Source: Halobacteriovorax sp.
Lineage (GTDB): Bacteria > Bdellovibrionota > Bacteriovoracia > Bacteriovoracales > Bacteriovoracaceae
Assembly (NCBI GenBank): GCA_020048985.1
Contig: JAIFLR010000023.1
Coordinates: 1 to 51,967, forward strand
Reading direction: 5' to 3'
DNA length: 51,967 nt
The translations under genes and the position numbers were made by a program. How positions within the stretch are numbered: the first letter of the stretch is position 1; every line of letters begins with the position of its first letter. A model generated the notes under the pieces. It worked only from the letters and a program-made list of their open reading frames with translations, searched no databases and had not been told where the DNA came from. Below are positions 11,276 through 19,837 of this stretch, in pieces.

Positions 11276-11616
11276 GCCATTAGCTCGTTGATCTTGGCCA
11301 CTAAGCTTTTTGAAGTGTAGGGAAAGCTAATGATGTGCCTTACACCAAAATTAGCAGACAAAGTTGTTGTTTCATTTGAGTCAGCTTGGGCAATAATTAA
11401 AAAATTCTTCCTCTGAGAGAGTACGTTTTTCACTCTTTCATCAATCAAGTTTTGGTGAATCAAAATAAACTGCTCACGAGTTACCAACTGAAGCATTTCT
11501 TCAGCGGAGTTGGTCTCTACAAGATGAAAATAACCATGTTTAGTAAGAATCTCTTTCAAAAGTAGACGGATTTCTTCATTTTCATCGCAAATAATAATAG
11601 GGATCGATAAGTTCAT
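11272..11616 (-). CDS. Receiver-like protein lacking the phospho-acceptor Asp
   Basis: A stand-alone CheY-like receiver domain of about 114 residues with no output domain. The acidic pair is kept (D11-E12 in IIICDENEE), but the position of the phosphorylated Asp at the end of beta-3 reads FILIHQN (H54/Q55), the conserved Thr/Ser after beta-4 is in AQADS, and the usual KP pair is replaced by PYTSK. It is therefore probably a pseudo-receiver that acts by protein contact, not by phosphorylation. Start choice is uncertain: ATG 11616 fits the fold, ATG 11640 and TTG 11676 are alternatives, and none has a clear ribosome binding site. The stop region overlaps the convergent phosphoesterase gene by 4 bases. 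It is divergent from flagellin. Confidence 0.7.
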   Translation of the reverse strand: MNLSIPIIICDENEEIRLLLKEILTKHGYFHLVETNSAEEMLQLVTREQFILIHQNLIDERVKNVLSQRKNFLIIAQADSNETTTLSANFGVRHIISFPYTSKSLVAKINELMA

Positions 11617-11740
11617 TGGTACATCATAACAGTCGGACATGACTCTGGGTATGCTTAACTCACTGATACCGTTCAAAAAGCAGGCATAGACGGATGATTT
11701 TACTCGGGTAAAAACCTGAAATTAAACAGTAATTTCCCCT

Positions 11741-11766
11741 TAAGTTGCTTTTAAACAGTCCGAGAA
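11741..11766 (+). promoter_or_regulatory. Possible sigma-28 type flagellin promoter
   Basis: TAAG at 11741-11744, 14 bases, then TCCGAGAA at 11759-11766. This resembles the FliA consensus TAAA-N15-GCCGATAA with three differences. If used, transcription would begin about 125 bases before the flagellin ATG, leaving a long leader that contains short palindromes (AGTGTTTAACACT and CTCAA/TTGAG). Match by eye only. Confidence 0.3.
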
Positions 11767-11897
11767 GATGTTTGTCAGACACAAGAGTGTTTAACACTAA
11801 CAAAATTTTACTTAAGCACGGAAGCTTAGAAAGTATCTCAAGGTTTGAGAACTGATCATCACGGAATTGATGAGGAGAATAAACCAAGGAGGATTTC

Positions 11898-12731
11898 ATG
11901 GGTTTCCGTATCAACACAAACATTTCGTCAATTGCCGCTCAACGCTCACTCGCAGTGAACGGGAGAGAGTCAGAAAGTAACTTATCAAAGTTATCATCTG
12001 GTTCTAGAATCACGAAGGCTGCAGACGATGCTGCCGGTCTCGCGATCTCAGAAAAAATGAAAGCAAACATTCGCTCTTTAAAACAAGCTGACCGTAACGC
12101 CAACGACGGTATTTCAATGGTGCAAACTGCAGAAGGTGGATTGAATGAAACTTCATCAATCCTTACTCGTATGCGTGAACTTGCAATCCAGACTTCTTCA
12201 GACACTGTTGGTGATGTAGAGCGTGGCATGTCGAATATGGAATACCAGAACTTAAAATTGGAACTTGATCGTATTTCTCAAGTGACTGAATTTAACGGCA
12301 AGAAACTTCTGAATGGTGAAGGCGAAAAGTACGATTTCCAGATCGGTGCTAATAACGATGATTTCCAAGATAGAATTTCATTTGATGCCAAACAAGTAAA
12401 CTCAGGTCTAAGCAGCCTTGGGATTGAAGAGCTGGATGTTTCGACAAAAGAAGGTTCACAGCAATCTCTTGCTTCACTTGATAGTGCTATCGAAAAAGTT
12501 TCAGGATCTAGAGCATTCCTTGGTGGTATTCAGAACAGATTAGTATCAACTTCGAACAACTTGCAAGTTAACGTAGAGAATCTATCTGCTGCTAACTCTC
12601 GAATTCGTGATGTTGATTATGCTGAAGCGACTGCGACTAAAGCTAAGAATGATATTCTTGGTGCTGCGGGTACTTCGGTTCTTGCTCAAGCAAACATGAA
12701 CGGTCAAGCTGCACTTAAATTGATCGGTTAA
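11898..12731 (+). CDS. fliC: Flagellin
   Basis: Filament subunit exported by the flagellar type III system. At 277 residues it is a short flagellin: conserved D0/D1 helices at both ends (MGFRINTNISSIAAQRSL... and ...SVLAQANMNGQAALKLIG) are joined by a brief middle (about 150-200), so the surface-exposed D2/D3 domains are nearly absent. The motif DDAAGLAISEKMKANIR is typical of the N-terminal D1 region. A strong AAGGAGG ribosome binding site lies 6 bases upstream. It is a single-gene unit closed by a terminator. Short flagellins of this kind are common in the Bdellovibrio group, where a membrane sheaths the filament. Confidence 0.96.
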   Translation: MGFRINTNISSIAAQRSLAVNGRESESNLSKLSSGSRITKAADDAAGLAISEKMKANIRSLKQADRNANDGISMVQTAEGGLNETSSILTRMRELAIQTSSDTVGDVERGMSNMEYQNLKLELDRISQVTEFNGKKLLNGEGEKYDFQIGANNDDFQDRISFDAKQVNSGLSSLGIEELDVSTKEGSQQSLASLDSAIEKVSGSRAFLGGIQNRLVSTSNNLQVNVENLSAANSRIRDVDYAEATATKAKNDILGAAGTSVLAQANMNGQAALKLIG

Positions 12732-12760
12732 TTCCCTGCCTTAAAAATCGAAAGATAAAG

Positions 12761-12790
12761 AGACCCACCGTATGGTGGGTCTTTTTTTTT
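12761..12790 (+). terminator. Rho-independent terminator of flagellin
   Basis: Perfect 9-bp stem AGACCCACC / GGTGGGTCT around a GTAT loop, running into a tract of nine T. It lies 30 bases after the flagellin stop and just before the 3' end of the convergent ddl gene. Confidence 0.93.
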
Positions 12791-12802
12791 ATAGATATAC
12801 AA

Positions 12803-13819
12803 TTACGAGATTTTTAGCTGTGCTTCAAAAAAAGATCTGAGATCTACTTTAATCGCAGCAAGTTGCTGGGGAATAAAAGAAGCTTTGGTTAGTCCTGGAA
12901 GAGTATTGATCTCCAAGAGGATTGGCCCATCTTCCGTGAGAATCATATCAGTTCGTGAATACCCCTTGCATCCAATGACGAAATGTAATTTGAGCGCTAG
13001 TTCCTGGCAAGCGAGAGTTTCTTTATCAGTAAGCTGTGCGGGTGTCACTTCTTCAACCCCTTGGCCTAAATACTTCCCTTGATAATCAAACAGGCCACCC
13101 TGAGTGACTCTGACCTCAGAGCAGGGGAGTGGAATCGTTTTGTGATAATTTTTTTGCCAGACCCCAACAGTAATTTCTCTGCCCGTGATAAAAGGCTCTG
13201 CCATATACGGAATAACTTCTTTTTTCTTAATTTGGGTAATGGCGTCGTCGAGCTGCGCCTGATCTGATATAATAAAGAGTCCAACACTCGAGCCATTTGC
13301 CAGAGGCTTAAGGACAATCTTTTTATGCTTATTAAAAAAGGTCTGAAGTTCAGAGATTTCTGCATCATTGAAATTATTCAAGGCCAGATCTGAGACCACC
13401 GGAAGATTGTTCGAAAGGGCAAGCTTCTTTGTCCCTCGTTTATCAAATGCCAACTTGCTCGCTTTTGAATTGCTGCCTGTGTACTTAATCTGGTGCTGCT
13501 CAAGCAGTGCCTGCAAAGTTCCGTCTTCTCCCTCCGTTCCATGAAGGCCGATGATGATGGATTTACCTTTCATGGCATCGATGGAAGATTTCAGGGAAGA
13601 GAATAGCGGAGCATTTGCTGGAGTGAATTCTTTAACGAAAGCATTTTCGTGCGATGAGAGTTCATCCTGAGAAATCTCATAGACTTTGTCATCTTTACTC
13701 CAGAACCATAAAGCTGCTTCAGGAATGGTCTTCGATAAGTTTTGGGCCGATGCCACTGACACCATTCTCTCTTCAGAAGAGCCGCCAAATAAAATAATAC
13801 AATCGTTAAAATTACTCAC
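12803..13819 (-). CDS. ddl: D-alanine--D-alanine ligase (copy 1)
   Basis: Cytoplasmic ATP-grasp ligase that makes D-Ala-D-Ala for peptidoglycan. In 338 residues it shows the N-terminal FGGSSEERMVS motif (catalytic Glu), HGTEGEDGTLQ, the ATP-binding lysine segment VLKPLANGSSVG, the omega-loop DYQGKYLG with the active-site Tyr, and the metal-binding LLEINTLPGLT. All catalytic residues of a D-Ala-D-Ala enzyme appear kept. It lies after an aldehyde dehydrogenase and is not with cell-division genes. A second, divergent copy lies at 42296-43249. Confidence 0.9.
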   Translation of the reverse strand: MSNFNDCIILFGGSSEERMVSVASAQNLSKTIPEAALWFWSKDDKVYEISQDELSSHENAFVKEFTPANAPLFSSLKSSIDAMKGKSIIIGLHGTEGEDGTLQALLEQHQIKYTGSNSKASKLAFDKRGTKKLALSNNLPVVSDLALNNFNDAEISELQTFFNKHKKIVLKPLANGSSVGLFIISDQAQLDDAITQIKKKEVIPYMAEPFITGREITVGVWQKNYHKTIPLPCSEVRVTQGGLFDYQGKYLGQGVEEVTPAQLTDKETLACQELALKLHFVIGCKGYSRTDMILTEDGPILLEINTLPGLTKASFIPQQLAAIKVDLRSFFEAQLKIS

Positions 13820-13827
13820 ATTAATCC

Positions 13828-15312
13828 TTAGAAAATAGCATCAAACCATGGTTTCTTAGTGCGTTCATCACAGTCAGAAATCCACAGGTGTTTAACTTCG
13901 AGGTAAGACTTGATTCCTTCTTCGCCCATTTCACGGCCAATGCCGGATTGTTTATGGCCACCAAAAGGCATGCCGGGATTCAGAAGGTGATATTCATTGA
14001 TCCACACGGTTCCAGTTTCCAGTTTTTTTGCCACATTTTTAGCACGCTCTGGATTTTTAGACCACACCGCTCCTGCTAAACCATAGATTGATTTATTCGC
14101 GAGTTTTACGGCCTCATCATCCGTTTTAAATGGAGTGATCGCTAAAACTGGCCCAAAGATTTCTTCGTTAAATATTGTGTTGTCTGGAGATACTTCGAAT
14201 AGAGTTGGTTTGATATAATAACCTTTATCAAATTCTCCACCGCTAACCCTTTCTCCACCAAAGAGTAGTTTGCCACCTTCTTTCTTTGTGGTTTCAACGT
14301 AACTCATGATGCGGTCAAATTGTTTTTGGTTGATGACTGGACCATAGCCAGTCGCCGGATCAGTTGGCAGACCAACCTTTACCTCTGCTGCGCGCTTAAC
14401 GAGTGCATCTCTGAATTCTGGATAGATTTTCTGATCTACAAACAAACGAGTTCCAGAGGTGCAGGCCTGTCCAGAGTGATAAAGGAAGGCGTACAGTGCA
14501 CCATCGACGGCCATTGAGAGATCAGCATCGTCTAAGATGATATTGGCAGATTTTCCACCAAGCTCGAGCGAAAGATTTTGCAGGCTTTTGCCTGCTGCTT
14601 GCATGATTCTTTTTCCAACTTCGGTTGAACCAGTGAACGCCACTTTTTTTACTTTAGGATTTTTAAGCAGGTATTCACCTTCCGCAGCTCCACCAGTGAT
14701 GATGTTAACAACACCATTAGGTAGACCTGAATCCTTCAGGATTTCTGCCAGAACCGAAGCCGTTACAGGAGTTTCCTGTGCCGACTTAAGAACTGTTGTG
14801 CACCCTGAAGCGATTACGGGACCAATTTTCCACGCCGCCATAACAAGAGGAAAGTTCCACGGAATAATCTGAGCACAGACTCCAACAGGTTCATAAACTT
14901 TAAAGTTTTGAGAAAAGCCTGCTCGAGAAGCGCCTTCATCTTTGACTTCGAATTGAAACTTACGCAGCTGACCTGCCAGAACCTTGAAGTAGCTGGCAGC
15001 ATTGTTTACGTCTGTTTTCGCTTTTCTCAGACAAGAGCCTGAGTCGGCTATTTCAAGTTCAGTTAATTCGTTTCTTCTTTCTTTTAGCTTTTCTGAAATC
15101 GTTTCAAGAATTTCCGCACGTCTGTTTTGATCCATTGAGCGCCATTCATTGGAGTAGAAAGCGGCTTCAGCAGCATCCACTGCGGCATCAATATCTTTTT
15201 CCGTTGGAAGATAAACCTTTGCCACTGGCTCGTTGTTGGCCGGGTTAGTTGAAATGAATTCTTTAGATGAAGTACGGAATTCGCCGTTGATGAATAGTTT
15301 AATCTCTTTCAT
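13828..15312 (-). CDS. NAD(P)-dependent aldehyde dehydrogenase
   Basis: Oxidises an aldehyde to its acid. The 494-residue protein has the family motifs in order: PWNFPLVMAAWKIGPVIASG (cofactor site, about 150-170), FTGSTEVGK, the general-base Glu in LELGGKSANI (about 250), the nucleophile C284 in GQACTSGTR, and the C-terminal EIFGPVLAITPF and GIGREMGEEG. The length and sequence style match the betaine/phenylacetaldehyde dehydrogenase branch. Thiolase and phenylacetate-type genes nearby make phenylacetaldehyde or a related amino-acid-derived aldehyde a reasonable but unproven substrate. It starts 9 bases after the stop of the small secreted-protein gene 15322-15684. Confidence 0.92.
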   Translation of the reverse strand: MKEIKLFINGEFRTSSKEFISTNPANNEPVAKVYLPTEKDIDAAVDAAEAAFYSNEWRSMDQNRRAEILETISEKLKERRNELTELEIADSGSCLRKAKTDVNNAASYFKVLAGQLRKFQFEVKDEGASRAGFSQNFKVYEPVGVCAQIIPWNFPLVMAAWKIGPVIASGCTTVLKSAQETPVTASVLAEILKDSGLPNGVVNIITGGAAEGEYLLKNPKVKKVAFTGSTEVGKRIMQAAGKSLQNLSLELGGKSANIILDDADLSMAVDGALYAFLYHSGQACTSGTRLFVDQKIYPEFRDALVKRAAEVKVGLPTDPATGYGPVINQKQFDRIMSYVETTKKEGGKLLFGGERVSGGEFDKGYYIKPTLFEVSPDNTIFNEEIFGPVLAITPFKTDDEAVKLANKSIYGLAGAVWSKNPERAKNVAKKLETGTVWINEYHLLNPGMPFGGHKQSGIGREMGEEGIKSYLEVKHLWISDCDERTKKPWFDAIF

Positions 15313-15321
15313 GGCATCTCC

Positions 15322-15684
15322 TTAAATATTTTTGAATTTTAGTGTAATAATTGTATTGGGTTGTTTGGGCTCGCCCTTGGCGAAAATCTCACCCTTCCCA
15401 TTGTCTAGAAGGTTCTCTACGCCTTTGCTTATCAGTGTTAGTTTTTCGCCTTTCTTCTCATTTATTGAGTAACTCACGTCGAGGCCTTTTTCTTCTGTGG
15501 TGCCTTTTTTTACAGTCATTTTAACGACGTAATTTCCAAAGCTAAGCTCGGTCTCTTTGGCCTCCACGAATTTGGCATGGTCAATTTTCCAGGTTTCTCC
15601 GTCAATACCGAAGGCAACTTCCATCTGCCAGTTGGCAAAAGCATTAAAGGAAAAAAGACACATCAAAAGCGTGAGTAGTTTCAT
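15322..15684 (-). CDS. Small secreted protein, tandem paralogue B
   Basis: 120 residues with a signal peptide (MKLLTLLMCLFSFNAFA) followed by NWQMEVAFGIDGETWKID and a beta-rich body. I do not recognise the family. It has the same length and architecture as its upstream neighbour 15686-16048: signal peptide ending in FNA-(F/M)A, then W-(Q/K)-M, an acidic segment, a K-rich middle, and a final T-x-(K/I)-x-K-x-I stretch. The two are separated by one base and clearly arose by duplication. Probably periplasmic. Confidence 0.75.
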   Translation of the reverse strand: MKLLTLLMCLFSFNAFANWQMEVAFGIDGETWKIDHAKFVEAKETELSFGNYVVKMTVKKGTTEEKGLDVSYSINEKKGEKLTLISKGVENLLDNGKGEIFAKGEPKQPNTIITLKFKNI

Positions 15685-15685
15685 T

Positions 15686-16048
15686 TTATATTTCCGATAT
15701 TTTAATGGTGAAGGTGGAGGTTTCGCCAGTTTCAGTGTCTTGCTTGGTCATCGTCGTTTCAGTACCAGTCCGCACGACTACCTTTTCCTGATTTATTTCT
15801 GAAAGAGTTAATCCCGTTTTTTTCTGACTACCAATCTCAATGTTGTGAATATCTTTTTGACCATTCGAGATCGAAGGGATTTTAACATGAAAAAGGTGTT
15901 TGCCAGCATTGAAGGAATAGGTTTTATCGTGATCAATTTTCTGATTAATCTTAACCATATCTTCGTTGATAGAAATTGTTGCCTGCATTTTCCAGCATGC
16001 CATTGCATTGAAAGAAATGAATGTCAGAGCGATAGCGAGTATCTTCAT
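15686..16048 (-). CDS. Small secreted protein, tandem paralogue A
   Basis: 120 residues; start ATG 16048 overlaps the thiolase stop as ATGA. Signal peptide MKILAIALTFISFNAMA, then CWKMQATISINEDMVKI and a Thr/Lys-rich beta-type tail ending in STFTIKISEI. It differs from paralogue B by a Cys at the second mature position, which does not form a proper lipobox (NAMAC lacks Leu at -3). A longer in-frame extension to 16177 exists but lies inside the thiolase gene and destroys the signal peptide, so I rejected it. Function unknown. Confidence 0.75.
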   Translation of the reverse strand: MKILAIALTFISFNAMACWKMQATISINEDMVKINQKIDHDKTYSFNAGKHLFHVKIPSISNGQKDIHNIEIGSQKKTGLTLSEINQEKVVVRTGTETTMTKQDTETGETSTFTIKISEI

Positions 16049-17247
16049 TTGCAGTTTTCCACTGACAGAGCAATACCCTGGCCTACACCAATACACATGG
16101 ACGCCAAACCTTTTTTGTAAGAAGGATTTTTGTCCATTTGGTGCACTAGAGTTGTAAGAATACGTGTTCCGGAGCACCCAAGAGGGTGGCCCAAGGCAAT
16201 TGAGCCTCCATTTTTATTAATCTTTGATGGGTCAAGTTCAAGTTCCTTGATACAGCCCAAGGCCTGAACGGCAAAGGCTTCGTTGAGTTCGATGACATCA
16301 AAGTCAGACGTCTTATAACCAAATTTATGGACAAGTTTTTTAACAGCACCGACTGGACCAAGGCCCATGATGTTGGGGTGAAGGCCATGAACTGCGCCAC
16401 CTGTAACCATAGCAATTGGCTTGAGGTTGTGACGTTTGACAAAATCTTCAGAACATACCACTACCATACTTGCGCCATCATTGATGGAAGAGCTATTTCC
16501 GGCGGTGACGGTGCCATCTTTTTTGAATGCCGATTTTAATTTCGCCAACTTCTCAAGAGAGGTATCGGCGCGAGGACCTTCATCTAGATCGATAGTGATG
16601 GAGCCTTTTTTACTTTCAAGCGTAAGTGGGAGAATTTCATTTTTAAATTCACCACGGGCCTGGGCAGCGAGGGCCTTTTGATGAGAAGTATAGGCAAACT
16701 GATCCTGGGCTTCGCGGGTAATGTTATGAAGCTTTTGAACTTCTTCGGCCGTTTCGCCCATTCCTAGCAGTGGAAAGATTTGGGCCATCTTGGGATTTTC
16801 AAAACGCCAACCGATTGAGGTATCCCAAATTTTTTGAGTCCGATCAAAGGCCGTATTTGATTTTGACATGACGTACGGAGCGCGAGACATGCTTTCGGCC
16901 CCACCTGCAATAAAGCACTCACCAATGCCCGCCTGAATTCTGGAATGGGCATCGATAACGGCATCAAGGGAGGATCCACAAAGGCGATTTAAGGTTGTTC
17001 CCGGAACTTCAAATGGATATCCGGCCAACATTAAGGACATGCGGGCAATATTTCGATTATCTTCACCGGCCTGATTGGCACAACCGATAATGGTGTCATC
17101 AATTTCTTTCAAATCAAAAGTAGCCGACTTAGCAAAATCCCTAAAAAGCTCGGCCAGCATATCGTCCACTCTTAGCCCGGATAGGACTCCTCCAAAACTG
17201 CCAATTGGCGTGCGTCTAGCGTGAATCAAGTATGAGATTTTCTTCAT
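16045..17247 (-). CDS. paaJ: Thiolase of the beta-ketoadipyl-CoA type
   Basis: Acetyl-CoA C-acyltransferase, 400 residues. Catalytic residues are visible: C90 in LNRLCGSSLDA, the His in GHPLGCSG and the second Cys in SMCIGVGQG. The N-terminal TPIGSFGGVLSGLRVDDM, the segment CANQAGEDNRNIARM and WDTSIGWRFENP are typical of PcaF/PaaJ, which cleave 3-oxoadipyl-CoA to succinyl-CoA and acetyl-CoA. With the PaaF/G/H-like enzymes encoded 5 kb away it would complete a phenylacetate-like lower pathway. It could instead act as a general acetyl-CoA acetyltransferase. It heads a minus-strand unit with the two small secreted proteins, the aldehyde dehydrogenase and ddl. Confidence 0.85.
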   Translation of the reverse strand: MKKISYLIHARRTPIGSFGGVLSGLRVDDMLAELFRDFAKSATFDLKEIDDTIIGCANQAGEDNRNIARMSLMLAGYPFEVPGTTLNRLCGSSLDAVIDAHSRIQAGIGECFIAGGAESMSRAPYVMSKSNTAFDRTQKIWDTSIGWRFENPKMAQIFPLLGMGETAEEVQKLHNITREAQDQFAYTSHQKALAAQARGEFKNEILPLTLESKKGSITIDLDEGPRADTSLEKLAKLKSAFKKDGTVTAGNSSSINDGASMVVVCSEDFVKRHNLKPIAMVTGGAVHGLHPNIMGLGPVGAVKKLVHKFGYKTSDFDVIELNEAFAVQALGCIKELELDPSKINKNGGSIALGHPLGCSGTRILTTLVHQMDKNPSYKKGLASMCIGVGQGIALSVENCK

Positions 17248-17318
17248 ATAACTTCCTTAAAATTGAACCCCGTCATGGTAACAATAAAAGCGTAGGAAGG
17301 GAAAAAAGAAACCTCTAG

Positions 17319-17360
17319 CGCTGGGTGTAAATCTTTCACCTATAAACATGTCTCCCAGCG
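17319..17360. repeat. Inverted repeat between divergent thiolase and peptidase genes
   Basis: Perfect 7-bp arms CGCTGGG (17319-17325) and CCCAGCG (17354-17360) separated by 28 bases, in the 183-base gap between two divergent starts. A smaller competing hairpin (GGTG / CACC, about 17324-17340) lies inside. It could be an operator or a transcribed hairpin of the peptidase leader. No T tract follows, so it is not a standard terminator. Confidence 0.35.
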
Positions 17361-17430
17361 TGAAAAAAACTTGGCTTGTAGGCTAACATATTCTAAAAAC
17401 AGGGCATCATTGTCGGAATAAGGAATTCTT

Positions 17431-19719
17431 ATGAAAAAAACTGCTTTTTTGGCCACTCTTACCTTTATGTCGGCTGCTTTTGGTTATGAAGCCAAGGTGA
17501 CTAAAGGCGGACTCCCTGCGACTGTTCAAGCAATGCTAGAAAAGGCAAACGCTGAGACTCAGGTAAACTTTCAAGAATCTGACTTCCATCTGATAGAAGA
17601 TCGTGCCTTGGCCACAAGCCGATTCCAAATGTATGTCCAGCATAGCCAACAAATTCCCGTCGCTAAAACAGCGATCCGAATTTGGAGCGATAAAACTTCC
17701 AATGAATTGATTCTGGCCGAGATGCATCTCTCTGAAGAAACCAAAAGAGGCGAGAAGAGCCTCGCTAACAAATTTTTAAAAGCAAAGTTTTCTGCCGGCG
17801 CCATAAAATCTAAAAAACTTTCTCTCGCTATCTCTCAGCTCGTTAATGCTGAAGTCGCCAAGCATGATACAGATAATCGTGTCCTCAGCATGAAATCCTC
17901 TGATCAGTGGGTAAAGGGCGATTTAGTCAGACAAGTTGAAGTCCGCGGTCGTCGTGGTATTCACCATATTTCAATCTCTTTGTTGAAAAATATTGTTATT
18001 GAAAAAAGTTATATGGAATTCCCTCAAAGTGAGAGGTTCGTTTCTGTTCACGCCAACGTTTTCCCAATTTATGAAGAAGTAGAAACAACTGGTGAGAAAC
18101 TTCCTTTTGAAGTGAAGGAACTTAAATTTATTTCGGCCAGTCTTCACGATGGTGGCGAAAATCCTCTTTCAGTTTTTAACGATATAAAATTCCCAGAGAG
18201 TCATTATCACCCGGTTCTTGCTGAAACAGAATTTGGGCAGGCAAATGGGGTATGGTCTGAAGCGATTCTTAGAAAAAAAGTTGAAGCGACAATTGCCCAG
18301 TTTCCACTTAAGGCCAATGACTTTTCTGAAGGAATGCTTCTTCAGGGTAAATACGCTACAATCAACCTTCACCCAGCTGCTAGGGAATTTAAAGAAATCA
18401 ATTTTCCACTTAAGTCTTCGGTGAACCATATTGTTTCATGGAATAACGTCGGTGGGGAGTGGGAAGCGAAACCTCTTAGCGGACTTTATGGCAAGACTAT
18501 TACTTCAGAAGCGGAGCTATTGGCCCGACTTCCAGAAAGACTCCCTGACCATGATCCCGTTTCTTATATCAATTCCGGCTTCGATGAAGTTCAGGTTTAT
18601 TACGGTGTGACCGTTCTGATGGACGCTCTGACCGAAATGGGATTTGAGGACGCTGAACTTTCAACTAAACCGTTTCATGCTTTCTTATTTGATCCAGATC
18701 TTTCAATGAAAGATAATGCTTATTATTATGACAATACGATTAACTTCACGACCTATAACTCAAATCAACCCAATCTTGCTCGTGACAATCCAACGATCTG
18801 GCATGAACTTGGTCACGGTGTAATGGATCGTTTAATGGGTGCGCACCTTGGATTTGCTGATTCTAAAGGCGGATATGGTGGTTTATCAGAGGGGATGGCA
18901 GATTTCGTAGCTAAAATTATTATTGAGCACCAGACAAGTGGAGCAGAGTTTGCTGGGATGAATGATTTCCGGATCATTAATAACACCGGCTTTTATCTCA
19001 CTAATGAATTTCATGACGAAGGTGAATCTTACGGCGGTGCCATGAATGACATGCTGGACGCTGTTATTAAGAAAAGTGGCCGCGAAGGTCTGTATGACTT
19101 TGCTGACTTAACTCTTGAAGCAATGAGACTGACTCGAAACCACCCAGCTCTCAGTGCAAGAAGCTGGTTTGAGCATATGATTTACGCCGATGAGCTTGGC
19201 AGCGAAGTTCGTGAAATTGGCCAGTTTAAAGACATTATTCTTAGTTCACTTGTGAAGAGAAACTTCTCGTTCGCCGCTGATTTTATTCCTTCATCAATGA
19301 AAGTAACTTTTGAGAACGGAGAACTTACTAACGCTTCAGATGCTAGCCGTGACAGACCTCTGTCTGAGTGTGGTGTTGATGGTGTAGTGTCTCATGATCT
19401 CAAGGTTGAACTTAAGTCAGGGGACGCTAAATTTATTAAATTTCCAGCGATTGTAAAAGTTGAGTTCAAAAAGGGTGCCCTTCAAGGTGCCATTAAGTGG
19501 GAAGGCGAAGAGACGAATCCTACAATTTACACTGTGAATTCTGAAGAAGAAATTTTGAATATTCCTCTTCGTGCATCGATGGAGTGTGAAACTGTGAATC
19601 AGCCAGATGGCAGCTGTAAAGACTATGCTTACCTGCAGGTTTTTAACCACGACAATTCGAAGCCTATTGCCAAGAAACGCTTCTATCTCAAACTCAACAA
19701 AACAGAGTGTGTTAAATAG
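17431..19719 (+). CDS. Secreted zinc metallopeptidase with FTP-like propeptide
   Basis: 762-residue exported protein. Signal peptide MKKTAFLATLTFMSAAFG; then a region (about 45-120, RFQMYVQHSQQIPVAKTAIRIW) resembling the FTP propeptide of fungalysin/thermolysin-type peptidases. The zinc site is HELGH at about 458-462 and GGLSEGMADF (about 481-490) supplies the third ligand Glu, an arrangement of M4/M36 gluzincins. A C-terminal beta-rich domain (about 610-762) with several Cys may be a secretion or substrate-binding domain. Exact family (M36-like or undescribed) is uncertain. It stands alone, with its own terminator. A secreted protease suits an organism that digests protein or prey. Confidence 0.82.
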   Translation: MKKTAFLATLTFMSAAFGYEAKVTKGGLPATVQAMLEKANAETQVNFQESDFHLIEDRALATSRFQMYVQHSQQIPVAKTAIRIWSDKTSNELILAEMHLSEETKRGEKSLANKFLKAKFSAGAIKSKKLSLAISQLVNAEVAKHDTDNRVLSMKSSDQWVKGDLVRQVEVRGRRGIHHISISLLKNIVIEKSYMEFPQSERFVSVHANVFPIYEEVETTGEKLPFEVKELKFISASLHDGGENPLSVFNDIKFPESHYHPVLAETEFGQANGVWSEAILRKKVEATIAQFPLKANDFSEGMLLQGKYATINLHPAAREFKEINFPLKSSVNHIVSWNNVGGEWEAKPLSGLYGKTITSEAELLARLPERLPDHDPVSYINSGFDEVQVYYGVTVLMDALTEMGFEDAELSTKPFHAFLFDPDLSMKDNAYYYDNTINFTTYNSNQPNLARDNPTIWHELGHGVMDRLMGAHLGFADSKGGYGGLSEGMADFVAKIIIEHQTSGAEFAGMNDFRIINNTGFYLTNEFHDEGESYGGAMNDMLDAVIKKSGREGLYDFADLTLEAMRLTRNHPALSARSWFEHMIYADELGSEVREIGQFKDIILSSLVKRNFSFAADFIPSSMKVTFENGELTNASDASRDRPLSECGVDGVVSHDLKVELKSGDAKFIKFPAIVKVEFKKGALQGAIKWEGEETNPTIYTVNSEEEILNIPLRASMECETVNQPDGSCKDYAYLQVFNHDNSKPIAKKRFYLKLNKTECVK

Positions 19720-19724
19720 AAAAA

Positions 19725-19749
19725 GGCTCCGAAAGGAGCCTTTTTTTTT
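19725..19749 (+). terminator. Rho-independent terminator of the secreted peptidase
   Basis: 6-bp GC-rich stem GGCTCC / GGAGCC around GAAA, preceded by an A run and followed by nine T, so the stem extends by A-T pairs. Begins 6 bases after the stop codon. Confidence 0.93.
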
Positions 19750-19837
19750 GTATATTTTTTTCACAATTACAATAAATTGAGTGATTGATGGCTCAACATT
19801 TGGGACATGTTAAGAAATTATTCAGAGGAGACTTTAA

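Noticed and set aside
11660-11923. Minus-strand open frame covering the flagellin leader
   Set aside because: No ribosome binding site, no domain, and it runs through the flagellin promoter and start; a shadow.
16049-16177. Longer N-terminus for small secreted protein A
   Set aside because: It lies within the thiolase gene and destroys an obvious signal peptide.
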